NCBI RefSeq assembly: GCF_020616155.1
Contig: NZ_CP085530.1
Location: 387,501 to 451,500, forward strand
DNA: 64,000 nt
Direction: 5' to 3'
Origin: Vogesella sp. XCS3
GTDB lineage: Bacteria; Pseudomonadota; Gammaproteobacteria; Burkholderiales; Chromobacteriaceae
Below the pieces are notes generated by a model. That model saw only the letters and a program-made list of their open reading frames with translations. It was not told the DNA's origin and ran no database searches. The translations under genes and the position numbers were made by a program. This document shows, in pieces, positions 27,130 through 35,259 of the stretch; positions within the stretch are counted from its first letter, which is position 1, and each line of letters opens with the position of its first letter.

Positions 27130-27888
27130 ATGTCATTCCGCCTTCGCCAGTTTGCCCTGGCCACCCTGATGTTGCCGCTAATGGCTTGCAGCGCCTCTGC
27201 CGCCGAAGAAAGTGCCGATACGGTCAAGGCTGTATTCAAGACCAAGTTTCCGCAGCATGAAGTCAGCACCGTACAAGCAGCACCGGTCAACGGCTTGTAC
27301 GAGGTGGTTGTGAAAATGAAGCGTGGCGGGCGCGAAGAATTCACCGTGGTGTACGTGGATGGCAAGGTGGATCACCTGATTACCGGCGACCTTATCGACA
27401 CCAAGACCCGCCGCAGCGTAACCGAGGCCCGTCTGGACGAGCTGAATAAAGTGGTAGTGGACTGGAAAGCGCTGCCGCTGGACAAGGCTATCAAGGAAGT
27501 GCGCGGCAAGGGCGAGCGCAAGCTGGTGGTGTTCTCCGACCCGGATTGCCCGTACTGCAAACAGCTGGAGCGTGAATCGCTGGCCAAGCTGGATAACGTC
27601 ACGGTTTATACCTTCCTGTACCCGCTGGCGCAGTTGCACCCGGATGCCGAACGCAAATCGCGCCAGATCTGGTGCAGCAAAGACCCGGCACAAAGCTGGA
27701 CAGCCTTTATGCGTAGCGGTGCCAAGCTGGCCGGTAAAGACAATTGCGCCACCCCGCTGGCCGAGATTGCCGCGCTGGGTGAAAAACTGGGCATTACCGG
27801 CACCCCGGCATTGATCTTCCCGAATGGCACGCTGGTGCCTGGCGCTATCCCGCTGGCGGCCATCGAGGAAAACCTGGCAGCCAAATAA
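27130..27888 (+). CDS. dsbC: Periplasmic disulfide isomerase DsbC
   Basis: A 252-residue exported thioredoxin-fold protein. The signal peptide has a lipoprotein-like LMACSASA segment. The N-terminal dimerisation domain is followed by VVFSDPDCPYC with the active site C140-P-Y-C143 (E. coli DsbC has CGYC) and the cis-proline loop ITGTPALIFPNG. A second cysteine pair (WCSKD...DNCATP) matches the structural disulfide of DsbC. It reshuffles wrong disulfides in the periplasm. AAAGGA lies at good spacing before the ATG. Confidence 0.92.
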   Translation: MSFRLRQFALATLMLPLMACSASAAEESADTVKAVFKTKFPQHEVSTVQAAPVNGLYEVVVKMKRGGREEFTVVYVDGKVDHLITGDLIDTKTRRSVTEARLDELNKVVVDWKALPLDKAIKEVRGKGERKLVVFSDPDCPYCKQLERESLAKLDNVTVYTFLYPLAQLHPDAERKSRQIWCSKDPAQSWTAFMRSGAKLAGKDNCATPLAEIAALGEKLGITGTPALIFPNGTLVPGAIPLAAIEENLAAK

Positions 27889-27891
27889 GCC

Positions 27892-28455
27892 ATGCACTTT
27901 CTGCCGCATAGCCAGGGGGAGCGGCTCTTGGCCAGCGCCTTGCTGGCGGTGGCACTGCATCTGGCGGGGTATTTGCTACTGGATGGTCTGCCGCCAGCCA
28001 GGCAGGGGCAGGTGGGGCTGACCGTGCGGCTGCAAGCTGCGCCCGAAGTGGCGCAGGCGGCAACACCCGCCGCGCCAACCGCAGCAGCTGTGGCAGCCCC
28101 GGTAGCGGTATCGCCCCTTGCGGCCAACCCTGAGATGGCGAGCGATGTGGTACCGGCCCGTGCTTTGGCGCAGGCCCGCTATTACACGGCCAGCGAGCTG
28201 GATAAGCTGGCCGAGCCACTGCAGCCCATTGTGTTGCCTGAACTGGAAGATGCATTGCCGCCGGATACGGTATTGGACGTTTATATTGACTATCAGGGTG
28301 TTGTGCAGCGGGTAGTGCTGCCTGGTGGGTTGGATGAACATTTTGCCTCCCAGGTAAAGCAGCGTTTCCTGGCGGCGCAGTTTGCCCCGGCCGAAAAGAA
28401 TGGTGTGGCGGTAAACAGCCTGAAACGCATAGTGCTTCAGGCTGAGGACTTGTGA
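27892..28455 (+). CDS. TonB-like periplasm-spanning protein
   Basis: A 187-residue protein beginning three bases after the dsbC stop. One N-terminal membrane anchor (LLASALLAVALHLAGYLLL) is followed by an Ala/Pro/Val-rich linker. The C-terminal domain (LPPDTVLDVYIDYQGVVQRVVLPGGLDEHFASQVKQRFLAAQFAPAEKNGVAV in two parts) resembles a TonB C-terminal fold. No ExbB/ExbD is nearby. It could be an energy transducer or just a TonB-like envelope protein. Confidence 0.65.
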   Translation: MHFLPHSQGERLLASALLAVALHLAGYLLLDGLPPARQGQVGLTVRLQAAPEVAQAATPAAPTAAAVAAPVAVSPLAANPEMASDVVPARALAQARYYTASELDKLAEPLQPIVLPELEDALPPDTVLDVYIDYQGVVQRVVLPGGLDEHFASQVKQRFLAAQFAPAEKNGVAVNSLKRIVLQAEDL

Positions 28456-28468
28456 AACGATCGTTTCA
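28453..28468. promoter_or_regulatory. PsrA-like palindromic operator upstream of the acyl-CoA-binding protein gene
   Basis: A perfect 16-bp palindrome, TGAAACGATCGTTTCA, overlaps the stop of the TonB-like gene and lies 94 bp before the acyl-CoA-binding protein start. It fits the GAAAC-N4-GTTTC pattern known for the TetR-family fatty-acid regulator PsrA. Regulator identity is inferred from pattern and from the lipid-related target. Confidence 0.55.
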
Positions 28469-28562
28469 TGGTAAATTTGCAACAGCCAGTATCTATGGCG
28501 GCTAACAACACACGAACCGGTGGGCGCCAGGCGCATCACCCAGAATAGAGAAGGAAACCAAT

Positions 28563-28820
28563 ATGTCCGATTTGAAAGCCCTGTTCGAGCAAGCACAGAA
28601 AGATGTCACCAGCCTGGCCGAGCGCCCGGACAACCAGACTCTGCTGCAGCTGTATGCACTGTTCAAACAAGCTACCGAAGGTGATGTACAGGGCGAGCGC
28701 CCGGGGATGATGGATTTCATCAATCGCGCCAAGTACGACGCATGGGGCAAACTGCAAGGCCAGAACGCCGAGCAGGCCATGCAGGGTTATGTGGATGTTG
28801 TCAAACAGTTGATGGCATAA
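28563..28820 (+). CDS. Acyl-CoA-binding protein
   Basis: An 85-residue ACBP-fold protein, the usual length for this family. Diagnostic motif: LYALFKQATEGDVQGERPG followed by KYDAWGKLQGQNAEQAMQGYV, which carries the Tyr/Lys residues that bind the CoA phosphate. It binds long-chain acyl-CoA in the cytoplasm as a carrier or buffer. AGAAGGA precedes the ATG. ACBPs are common in eukaryotes and patchy in bacteria. Monocistronic by context. Confidence 0.92.
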   Translation: MSDLKALFEQAQKDVTSLAERPDNQTLLQLYALFKQATEGDVQGERPGMMDFINRAKYDAWGKLQGQNAEQAMQGYVDVVKQLMA

Positions 28821-28854
28821 CGCGCATATTCATAAAAACTTCGCAGGATGACAG

Positions 28855-28884
28855 CTGACTTCGTCAGTGCTTCACGCCTATAAT
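28855..28884 (+). promoter_or_regulatory. Sigma-70-like promoter of the yjbE-like gene
   Basis: A perfect TATAAT at 28879-28884 lies 18 bases after CTGACT (28855-28860). The start codon is ~49 bp downstream with GGAG. The consensus -10 suggests strong transcription of the small exported protein. Confidence 0.6.
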
Positions 28885-28932
28885 GCAAAGGGTTGGTTTC
28901 CAATCCTTTGCTTTTTTTTTCCGGAGTGTCTT

Positions 28933-29250
28933 ATGAAGAAAAGCCTTATTGCTGCAATGATCCTGGCAGCGGCTGCGATGCCAACTTTTGCTCAGACTGC
29001 TGGCGCTACTGCTACAGGTACAACTGGTAGTGCTGGTGCAGGTGCAGGTGCAGGTGCTGCAGGTTCTGGCGCTGCTGGTGCAGGCGCTAGTGCCGCCGGT
29101 GCTGCTGCAGGTGCAGGTGCCGCGGGTGCTGCTGCAGGTCTAGGTGCTGCTACCGCAGGTCTCTCTGTTGGTGCTATCGCTGCGATCGGTGCAGGTGTGG
29201 CGGCTGCTGTTGCTGCTTCTAGCAGCAACTCTACCACTACCCACCACTAA
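28933..29250 (+). CDS. Exported Gly/Ala-rich small protein (YjbE-like)
   Basis: A 105-residue protein with a clear signal peptide (MKKSLIAAMILAAAAMPTFAQ). The body consists almost entirely of AGAGA/GAAG repeats, then a hydrophobic stretch (VGAIAAIGAGVAAAVAA) and a Ser/Asn/Thr/His tail. It recalls E. coli YjbE, the first product of the yjbEFGH exopolysaccharide operon, and a yjbH homologue follows directly. Function is unknown; perhaps an envelope or matrix component. A terminator follows, so it may be expressed more strongly than the genes after it. Confidence 0.7.
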   Translation: MKKSLIAAMILAAAAMPTFAQTAGATATGTTGSAGAGAGAGAAGSGAAGAGASAAGAAAGAGAAGAAAGLGAATAGLSVGAIAAIGAGVAAAVAASSSNSTTTHH

Positions 29251-29268
29251 GCATTTGCTTGGTCGAAA

Positions 29269-29301
29269 GCTACCCTTGCCTGGCTCGGGTAGCTTTTTTT
29301 T
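29269..29301 (+). terminator. Terminator/attenuator between yjbE-like and yjbH-like genes
   Basis: Stem GCTACCC / GGGTAGC is followed by eight T residues. It lies 19 bp after the yjbE-like stop and 21 bp before the yjbH-like start, so the polysaccharide genes probably depend on read-through. Confidence 0.85.
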
Positions 29302-29321
29302 GCCTTACTTCCGGACATCCC

Positions 29322-32114
29322 ATGCGCCTGACCCCGATTGCCTTGTCTTTGCTATGCCTGCCTTTTTATGCGGTGGCTGTACCTTCCCTTACCGGCCAGT
29401 CTGGCCTGATGAATATGCCCGATGCGAGAGTGGAGGCAGATGGTCAGTATGGTCTTGGTTATAGCTACGACAGTCCGTATAGCACGCTGTGGACCAATCT
29501 AACATTTTTGCCCTACTTGCAGATGAATGGGCGTTTTGTCGGCATCCGGGGCACGCCGGGTTTTAACGGCAAGTATCAGCAGAGTTATGGTAGTTATAAA
29601 GACAAGGTTATTGATTTAAAGCTGCGCTTGTTGGAAGAGGGGCCTTTTGCCCCAAGCATTGCGGTGGGTAAAACCGATTTGCTCGGGACAGGTCTTTTTG
29701 CCGGGCAATATATTGCAGCCAGTAAGCAGTTTGGCCGCTTGGATACCACCTTGGGTTATGGCTCAGGCCGTATTGACGGTATTTTTGGCGGGGTGCGCTG
29801 GTTGCTACCCTACGGTGATGGAGGCTGGGCGCTGTTGGCCGAATACGATGCCAATAACTACCAGAAGGATTTTCGCGCTAACCAGACTTTTGCGGGCAAG
29901 CGTCAGAATGGCCCGGTGTTGGGCGTGAGTTATCGCTGGGGCTGGCTCGGGGCGGAGCTGGTAAGAAGCCGTACCCACAGCAGCATCAATACTTTTGTCA
30001 GTGTTCCTTTTGGCGAACGCGAGTTCGTACCCAAAATTTATGAGCCTGCCGCTTATCAGGTCATTCGTACTCGACCAGACGCGCAAGCTTGGCAGAGTGA
30101 TCCACAGCATCGTCTAGGCTTGCTGGACGCGCTACACAAGCAAGACTACCGTGCGGTTTCGCTGGCTTACCAGAACGGGGTGTTGCACCTAGATTTTACC
30201 AATACCCGTATTAGTGATATGGGCCGTGCAGTCGGTCGAGCTGTGCGTACAGCACTGTATTTTGCCCCGCTGGAAACCCGTGTTATCAAAGTACGCGTGA
30301 ATCGCCGTGATCTGGCCGTGGCGGATTACGAGTTTTTCAATCTGCCAGTACTGACTGCTTACCTGAATGGCCAGGCCACCCGAGCGCAGCTGCGGGAGGT
30401 GGCGCTTGTCAGCTATGCGGACCCCGACAAAGAACGTGAAGATTTTGATGCCTTGTCTGCCGAGCTGGATAAGGGCGTTGATCTGGACCTGATTGCCAAC
30501 GAAGACGGACAAAGCATTCAGCTCAAAGGGCAGGATAAGCAGCTCAACCGCTTCAGTCTTGCGCCCAAACTGGTAATGCACTTCAACGACCCCTCCGGGG
30601 CATTGCGTTATGAGGTCAATGCGCAAGCCAGTGGCCAGTGGCGGATCAGCCCTCGTAACTATCTGGATGGTGCGGTTACGTACAAATTGTTCGAGAACGT
30701 CAGCAAGCTGGATAACCCGTCGAACAGCTTGTTGCCTCATGTCCGTACCGATATTGCCGAGTACAAAAAAGGTAATCCATTGCGCTTGGGGCAGCTGACG
30801 TATACCCATCTGTTTCAGCCTGCCCAGCGCCTCTACGGCAAAGTATCTGCCGGTATGTTCGAGGAAATGTTTGGCGGGGTGGCGGGGCAGCTGGTTTACT
30901 TTCCGCCTGCTTCGCGCTGGATAGGGGAGTTAACGGCTGAGGCAGTTCAGCAGCGTGACTATCAAGGCTGGTTTGGGCGTAAAGACTACAAAACGGTCAC
31001 AGCCTTGGCTTCATTGCACTACAAACTGCCAGCCGGCATAACCTTGACCGGGCGTGCGGGCCGGTTTCTGGCCAAGGATAGTGGCGTGCGCATGGAGGTG
31101 AAGCGCCGATTTAATAGTGGTATCGAAGCGGGTGCCTGGTATACCTATACCGATGGCAAAGATATCACTTCGCCAGGGTCGCCGAGCAGTCCTTATCACG
31201 ATAAAGGGCTGTTCATGAGTATTCCGCTAAACAGCATGCTGGCCATGGATACGCAGTCAACCGTGAATATGTCTATCTCGCCGTGGACGCGTGACGTTGG
31301 TCAGCAGGTGGAAGTGCCGCATAATCTGGTGCGTGAAATGGAGGATGCGGAAAGGCAGTTGGCCGTGGGCGATGCCTTGGGTCGTCTGGGTGAGCGCGAT
31401 GATGAGTTGCCTACGGGGGATCTGCCAGACCCGGCATGGTGGCCTAGCGCGTCGGGTGTGCGTATCAGGCTGGGGGATAGCCTGGGTGCATTGCCAGATG
31501 TTGATAACGCAGCAATGGCCGCGGCGTTGGGCGTTTCTGCCGTCGCGGTAGCCACTACCCGTGACAAGGCCATCTACAAGCAGCTTTCCAAGCATGGCGA
31601 TAATGCGGTGGTAAAGGCCTGGGATAAGGCTGGTCGGGCCGCACCTTTGCTGGCTGTGGGTGCAGCGGGCGCAGCCATGACTCTGGCGGATGACCCTGTG
31701 CTGGTCAATACCGGTATCATCAGCTTACAATCCGCTGCGCTGGCCGGTGGTACATCCTTGCTGGGTAAGCGGCTGCTTAATCGCGCCCGCCCGGAAGAGT
31801 CTGCAACCCAGGTGTGGCAGCAGTCGCGTAGTGGCAATCGCAGTTTCCCGTCGAATCATGCTGCGGTGACCATGGCGGCCATCACGCCATTTGCGGAGGA
31901 GTATCAGCTACCTTGGTTGTACGTTGCGGGGGGTATGGCGTCGGCAGGCCGGGTTGCCAAGGGCAAGCACTGGCTTTCTGACGTGGTCGCTGGTGGCTTG
32001 CTGGGCTACGGTACTGGCTACACCTTGTGGAAGGGCCAGCGCAATACCTTGGTGATGCCATCTGTATCGATGGCAGGCAAGGCAGTATCATTGAATTTGA
32101 CGCATCAATATTGA
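29322..32114 (+). CDS. YjbH-family outer-membrane protein fused to a PAP2 phosphatase domain
   Basis: A 930-residue exported protein. A signal peptide (LSLLCLPFYAVA) leads into VPSLTGQSGLMNMPDARVEADGQYGLGYSYD, the YjbH-family opening, and a long beta-rich body typical of that exopolysaccharide-associated family. From about residue 760 the sequence changes. GKRLLNRARP (~816), SFPSNHA (~843) and GRVAKGKHWLSDVVAG (~875-886) are the three PAP2 phosphatase motifs (Kx6RP, PSxH, xRx5Hx3D), with Gly replacing the usual Ser before Arg. A fused periplasmic lipid-pyrophosphate phosphatase could recycle undecaprenyl carrier during export (inference). Confidence 0.85.
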   Translation: MRLTPIALSLLCLPFYAVAVPSLTGQSGLMNMPDARVEADGQYGLGYSYDSPYSTLWTNLTFLPYLQMNGRFVGIRGTPGFNGKYQQSYGSYKDKVIDLKLRLLEEGPFAPSIAVGKTDLLGTGLFAGQYIAASKQFGRLDTTLGYGSGRIDGIFGGVRWLLPYGDGGWALLAEYDANNYQKDFRANQTFAGKRQNGPVLGVSYRWGWLGAELVRSRTHSSINTFVSVPFGEREFVPKIYEPAAYQVIRTRPDAQAWQSDPQHRLGLLDALHKQDYRAVSLAYQNGVLHLDFTNTRISDMGRAVGRAVRTALYFAPLETRVIKVRVNRRDLAVADYEFFNLPVLTAYLNGQATRAQLREVALVSYADPDKEREDFDALSAELDKGVDLDLIANEDGQSIQLKGQDKQLNRFSLAPKLVMHFNDPSGALRYEVNAQASGQWRISPRNYLDGAVTYKLFENVSKLDNPSNSLLPHVRTDIAEYKKGNPLRLGQLTYTHLFQPAQRLYGKVSAGMFEEMFGGVAGQLVYFPPASRWIGELTAEAVQQRDYQGWFGRKDYKTVTALASLHYKLPAGITLTGRAGRFLAKDSGVRMEVKRRFNSGIEAGAWYTYTDGKDITSPGSPSSPYHDKGLFMSIPLNSMLAMDTQSTVNMSISPWTRDVGQQVEVPHNLVREMEDAERQLAVGDALGRLGERDDELPTGDLPDPAWWPSASGVRIRLGDSLGALPDVDNAAMAAALGVSAVAVATTRDKAIYKQLSKHGDNAVVKAWDKAGRAAPLLAVGAAGAAMTLADDPVLVNTGIISLQSAALAGGTSLLGKRLLNRARPEESATQVWQQSRSGNRSFPSNHAAVTMAAITPFAEEYQLPWLYVAGGMASAGRVAKGKHWLSDVVAGGLLGYGTGYTLWKGQRNTLVMPSVSMAGKAVSLNLTHQY

Positions 32115-32157
32115 TCATGTGGGCCGCGGCCTTATAAAACAAAACTGGTAGGACACG

Positions 32158-33999
32158 ATGAACAAGAAGATTTGCTTGCTTGGCTTGATGAGTCTGGTGG
32201 CTACCGTCCAGGCAGCTGATGATGTAGATATTGCACAAAGAGGCAGCGCGCTGGGCTCGCCGTTGCTGGCTAGCCCATCGGGCAAGCGTGATGGCATGAC
32301 TGTCACCCAGGTAGTTGCCCCCGGGGCTGTTGCTGCCGTGTTGCCAGAATTTTCGCGCTACGTGGCTGATAGTACGGGTGACCAGTTGTCCTTGTTTGGT
32401 GCTGCCTATTTTAGCCAGGCACCATCCACCTTTGCCCCCTTGCAAAACATGAATGTGCCCGATGATTATGTTATTGGCGCCGGGGACGAGCTGCAGATTC
32501 GTGGTTGGGGCATGGTGGATATCGATTTGCTTAGCAAGGTAGACAGGTCTGGTGCCATTTATATTCCCAGAGTCGGCAATGTGAGTGTTGCGGGGGTTAA
32601 ATTCAAAGATCTGCAAGGCTATCTGAAAAAATCCATCAGCAAGATCTTCACGAATTTCGAACTGAGTGTTTCCCTGGCGCAGACGCGCGCGATTCAGGTT
32701 TTTGTAACGGGATTTGCCCGTCAGCCGGGTAGCTATCAGCTAAGTTCACTCAGCAGTGTAGTCAATGCATTGTTTGCCGTGGGCGGCCCTGCGCCAGAGG
32801 GATCGATGCGGCGGGTAGAGATCAAGCGTGGTGGTAAAACGGTTGCCACCTTCGATCTCTATGCGTTCATTGCCGAGGGCAGCAAAGCAGGTGATATTGC
32901 CTTGCAAGATGGTGACATCATCCATATCCCCGCCATGGGCAACCTTGTTGCCATTGCCGGGCTTGTGAAACAGCCGGCTATCTACGAAGTGTTACCTAAT
33001 GAGACGGTAAGTAGCCTGATTCGTCGTGCCGGTGGTGTTCAGCCTGTCGCAGAGAGCAGTCGTTTGCAGCTGGATGTTGTCGAGAAGGGCTGGCTCAAAC
33101 CACTGGAAAATGTGCCGGAATATGTTGGTTTATCTGGCTTGCTGCAGTCTACAGCCAAGTTGCCACTGAAACAGGGTGGGGTTTACCGGCTTTCCAGCGT
33201 TGATGCCATAGCATTGCGGGCGAATGCCAGCCAGCACTATGTGAAGGTTGATGGTGAAGTAATCAACCCGGGTGTTTATAAGCTGAGCAAGGGCGAAACC
33301 TTGCGTGAGTTGTTGTCGCGCATAGGTGGGGTGAGTGACGATGCCTACCTGTACGGGATGATATTTACCCGCCCCAGTATCCGCGAACAGCAGCAAAAAG
33401 CCTTATCCGAGGCAGTAGAGCGTTTCGAGAAAGAGTCCGAGGCAGCTGCGGCGGCCAAGTTGGCCGCAACCTCGGTTGGCGATAATGCCATGGCGATCCA
33501 GGCAGAGCTGGATCGTAATCGCAAGCGTGCGCAAAGCATGCGTAAAGTGCAGGCTATAGGTCGTGTGGCGCTGGAGTTCAATAGTTACAAGCTCAAACTG
33601 AAAGATGTGCCTGATTTGCCGCTGGAAAACGGTGACGCGGTTTACGTGCCGCGCCAGCCCGGTACGATTAATGTCTTCGGTGCGGTCAACAATGCGACTG
33701 CTTTCATGTTCAAGGAGAACCGTCGTGTCAGCGATTATGTCCAGCTGGCCGGTGGTGCGGGGCGTAATGCAGACACCGATGAAGTGTATGTCTTGAGGGC
33801 TGATGGTACGGCCATCAGTCGGGCTGGCCTGGGCTGGTTCAGTTCTGTTAATGGCTACAAGGTCTTTCCTGGGGATAGCATCATCGTGCCGGAAGCAATC
33901 GAGCGTGGCATCAGTACCACGCAGAGTCTGAAAGAATGGACCACTATCCTGTACCAGTTTGGTCTGGGTGCGGCGGGTCTGAAAGTACTTAAAGACTGA
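32158..33999 (+). CDS. Wza-type polysaccharide export outer-membrane protein
   Basis: A 613-residue exported protein (signal MNKKICLLGLMSLVATVQA, no lipobox cysteine at the cleavage site). The Poly_export domain has NVPDDYVIGAGDELQIRGWG and GAIYIPRVGNVSVAGVKFKDLQ. Several SLBB modules follow (VFVTGFARQPGSYQLSS, VAIAGLVKQPAIYEVLPNETV, VKVDGEVINPGVYKLSKGETL, INVFGAVNNATAFMF). A charged coiled coil is inserted near residues 410-460. It is longer than E. coli Wza (379) because of extra SLBB repeats. It forms the outer-membrane exit channel and is co-directional with the Wzz-like gene. Confidence 0.88.
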   Translation: MNKKICLLGLMSLVATVQAADDVDIAQRGSALGSPLLASPSGKRDGMTVTQVVAPGAVAAVLPEFSRYVADSTGDQLSLFGAAYFSQAPSTFAPLQNMNVPDDYVIGAGDELQIRGWGMVDIDLLSKVDRSGAIYIPRVGNVSVAGVKFKDLQGYLKKSISKIFTNFELSVSLAQTRAIQVFVTGFARQPGSYQLSSLSSVVNALFAVGGPAPEGSMRRVEIKRGGKTVATFDLYAFIAEGSKAGDIALQDGDIIHIPAMGNLVAIAGLVKQPAIYEVLPNETVSSLIRRAGGVQPVAESSRLQLDVVEKGWLKPLENVPEYVGLSGLLQSTAKLPLKQGGVYRLSSVDAIALRANASQHYVKVDGEVINPGVYKLSKGETLRELLSRIGGVSDDAYLYGMIFTRPSIREQQQKALSEAVERFEKESEAAAAAKLAATSVGDNAMAIQAELDRNRKRAQSMRKVQAIGRVALEFNSYKLKLKDVPDLPLENGDAVYVPRQPGTINVFGAVNNATAFMFKENRRVSDYVQLAGGAGRNADTDEVYVLRADGTAISRAGLGWFSSVNGYKVFPGDSIIVPEAIERGISTTQSLKEWTTILYQFGLGAAGLKVLKD

Positions 34000-34035
34000 T
34001 GCGTGTAACTGTGCAAGTTAAATGACTGGATTGCC

Positions 34036-35172
34036 ATGAATAATAATCAAGACAATGTAAAAGATCTGGATAACGAGATTGACCTAAAAATGCTGGTGGC
34101 ACAGCTCTGGCAAGGTAGAGCCATTGTTCTGTCTGCTGTGGTTGCAGGTGGTGCCATTGCCTTGGCGATCAGTTTGTCTATCCGTCCGGTATACACTGCA
34201 TCTGCCAGTATTCTGCCGCCGCAGCAGCAAGCTAGTGGTCTTTCGGCTGCTTTGGGTTCTTTGGGTGCGATGGCTGGTGTCGCTGCGGGTGGTGCTTTGA
34301 AAAATCCGAATGATCTGTACGTGGCGATGATGAAAAGTCAAACCGTATCGGACAGGTTGATTGCCCAATTTGACTTGAAGGCGCGTTACGAGGAGGAGAA
34401 ACTATCTCTGGCACGCAAAGCGCTCGATGCGGTGGTAGTGATTACCTCGGCCAAATCTGGTCTCATCGAAATTAATGTTGATGATCATGACCCGCAATTC
34501 GCTGCCCGATTGGCCAATGCCTATGTGGTGGAGCTCAAGCGGCTTAATCAGAATCTGGCAGTAACCGATGCGGCTAAACGGCGCATGTTTTTCGAGAAGC
34601 AGCTGCAGGAAGTCAAACAGAACCTGGCTAAGGCGGAGTTAGGTCTTGAGTCACTGCAAAAGAAAACCGGTCTGGTATTGCCGGAAGGCCAAGTCGGCAT
34701 GGTTCTGAAAACAGTGACCGAGCTAAAAGCTAAAATAGCTGCAAAAGAAGTTGAAATTGTTGCCATGCGCAGTTTTGCCACAGAAAAAAACCCTGATTTT
34801 GTTCGCGCTCAGGAAATGCTGGCAGCCATGAAGAGGCAGTTGGCCGCATTGGATGATAGTGGGGGTGAGGGGAGTTTATCGGTGGGAGCCAAAAGTCTTC
34901 CGCAAGATGGTCTTGCCTATATCCGTGCTGTTCGAGAAGTCAAGTATAACGAGGCCTTGCTGGAGCTGATGGCTAAACAGTACGAGTTTGCCCGCGTAGA
35001 AGAGGGGCGTGACAGTTCCATGATCCAAGTGCTGGATGTGGCAACTGCGCCCGATCAGAAATCGAAGCCCAAACGTTCGCTGATTGTGATGTCTGGCGTG
35101 CTGCTGGGCTTGATGCTGGGCGTGTTGACCGTATTTATCCGCCCCTTTGTTGCCAAACTGCGCGCTAACTAG
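34036..35172 (+). CDS. Wzz-type chain-length determinant/polysaccharide co-polymerase
   Basis: A 378-residue inner-membrane protein with two membrane segments, near residues 32-54 (AIVLSAVVAGGAIALAISLSI) and 350-370 (LIVMSGVLLGLMLGVLTVFI). Between them is a large periplasmic coiled-coil domain. The C-terminal Pro-rich TAPDQKSKPKRSLIV motif is typical of the Wzz/GNVR family. No cytoplasmic tyrosine-kinase domain is present. It controls polymer length and works with the Wza-like exporter. Confidence 0.88.
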   Translation: MNNNQDNVKDLDNEIDLKMLVAQLWQGRAIVLSAVVAGGAIALAISLSIRPVYTASASILPPQQQASGLSAALGSLGAMAGVAAGGALKNPNDLYVAMMKSQTVSDRLIAQFDLKARYEEEKLSLARKALDAVVVITSAKSGLIEINVDDHDPQFAARLANAYVVELKRLNQNLAVTDAAKRRMFFEKQLQEVKQNLAKAELGLESLQKKTGLVLPEGQVGMVLKTVTELKAKIAAKEVEIVAMRSFATEKNPDFVRAQEMLAAMKRQLAALDDSGGEGSLSVGAKSLPQDGLAYIRAVREVKYNEALLELMAKQYEFARVEEGRDSSMIQVLDVATAPDQKSKPKRSLIVMSGVLLGLMLGVLTVFIRPFVAKLRAN

Positions 35173-35259
35173 TCAGGTCTTGTGCCGGTCATCAGGGTGC
35201 AACCCACTGACTGCATTGTGGCTTTGATTTTTTTTGCTTGCATTTTTGATTGTAAGTCA

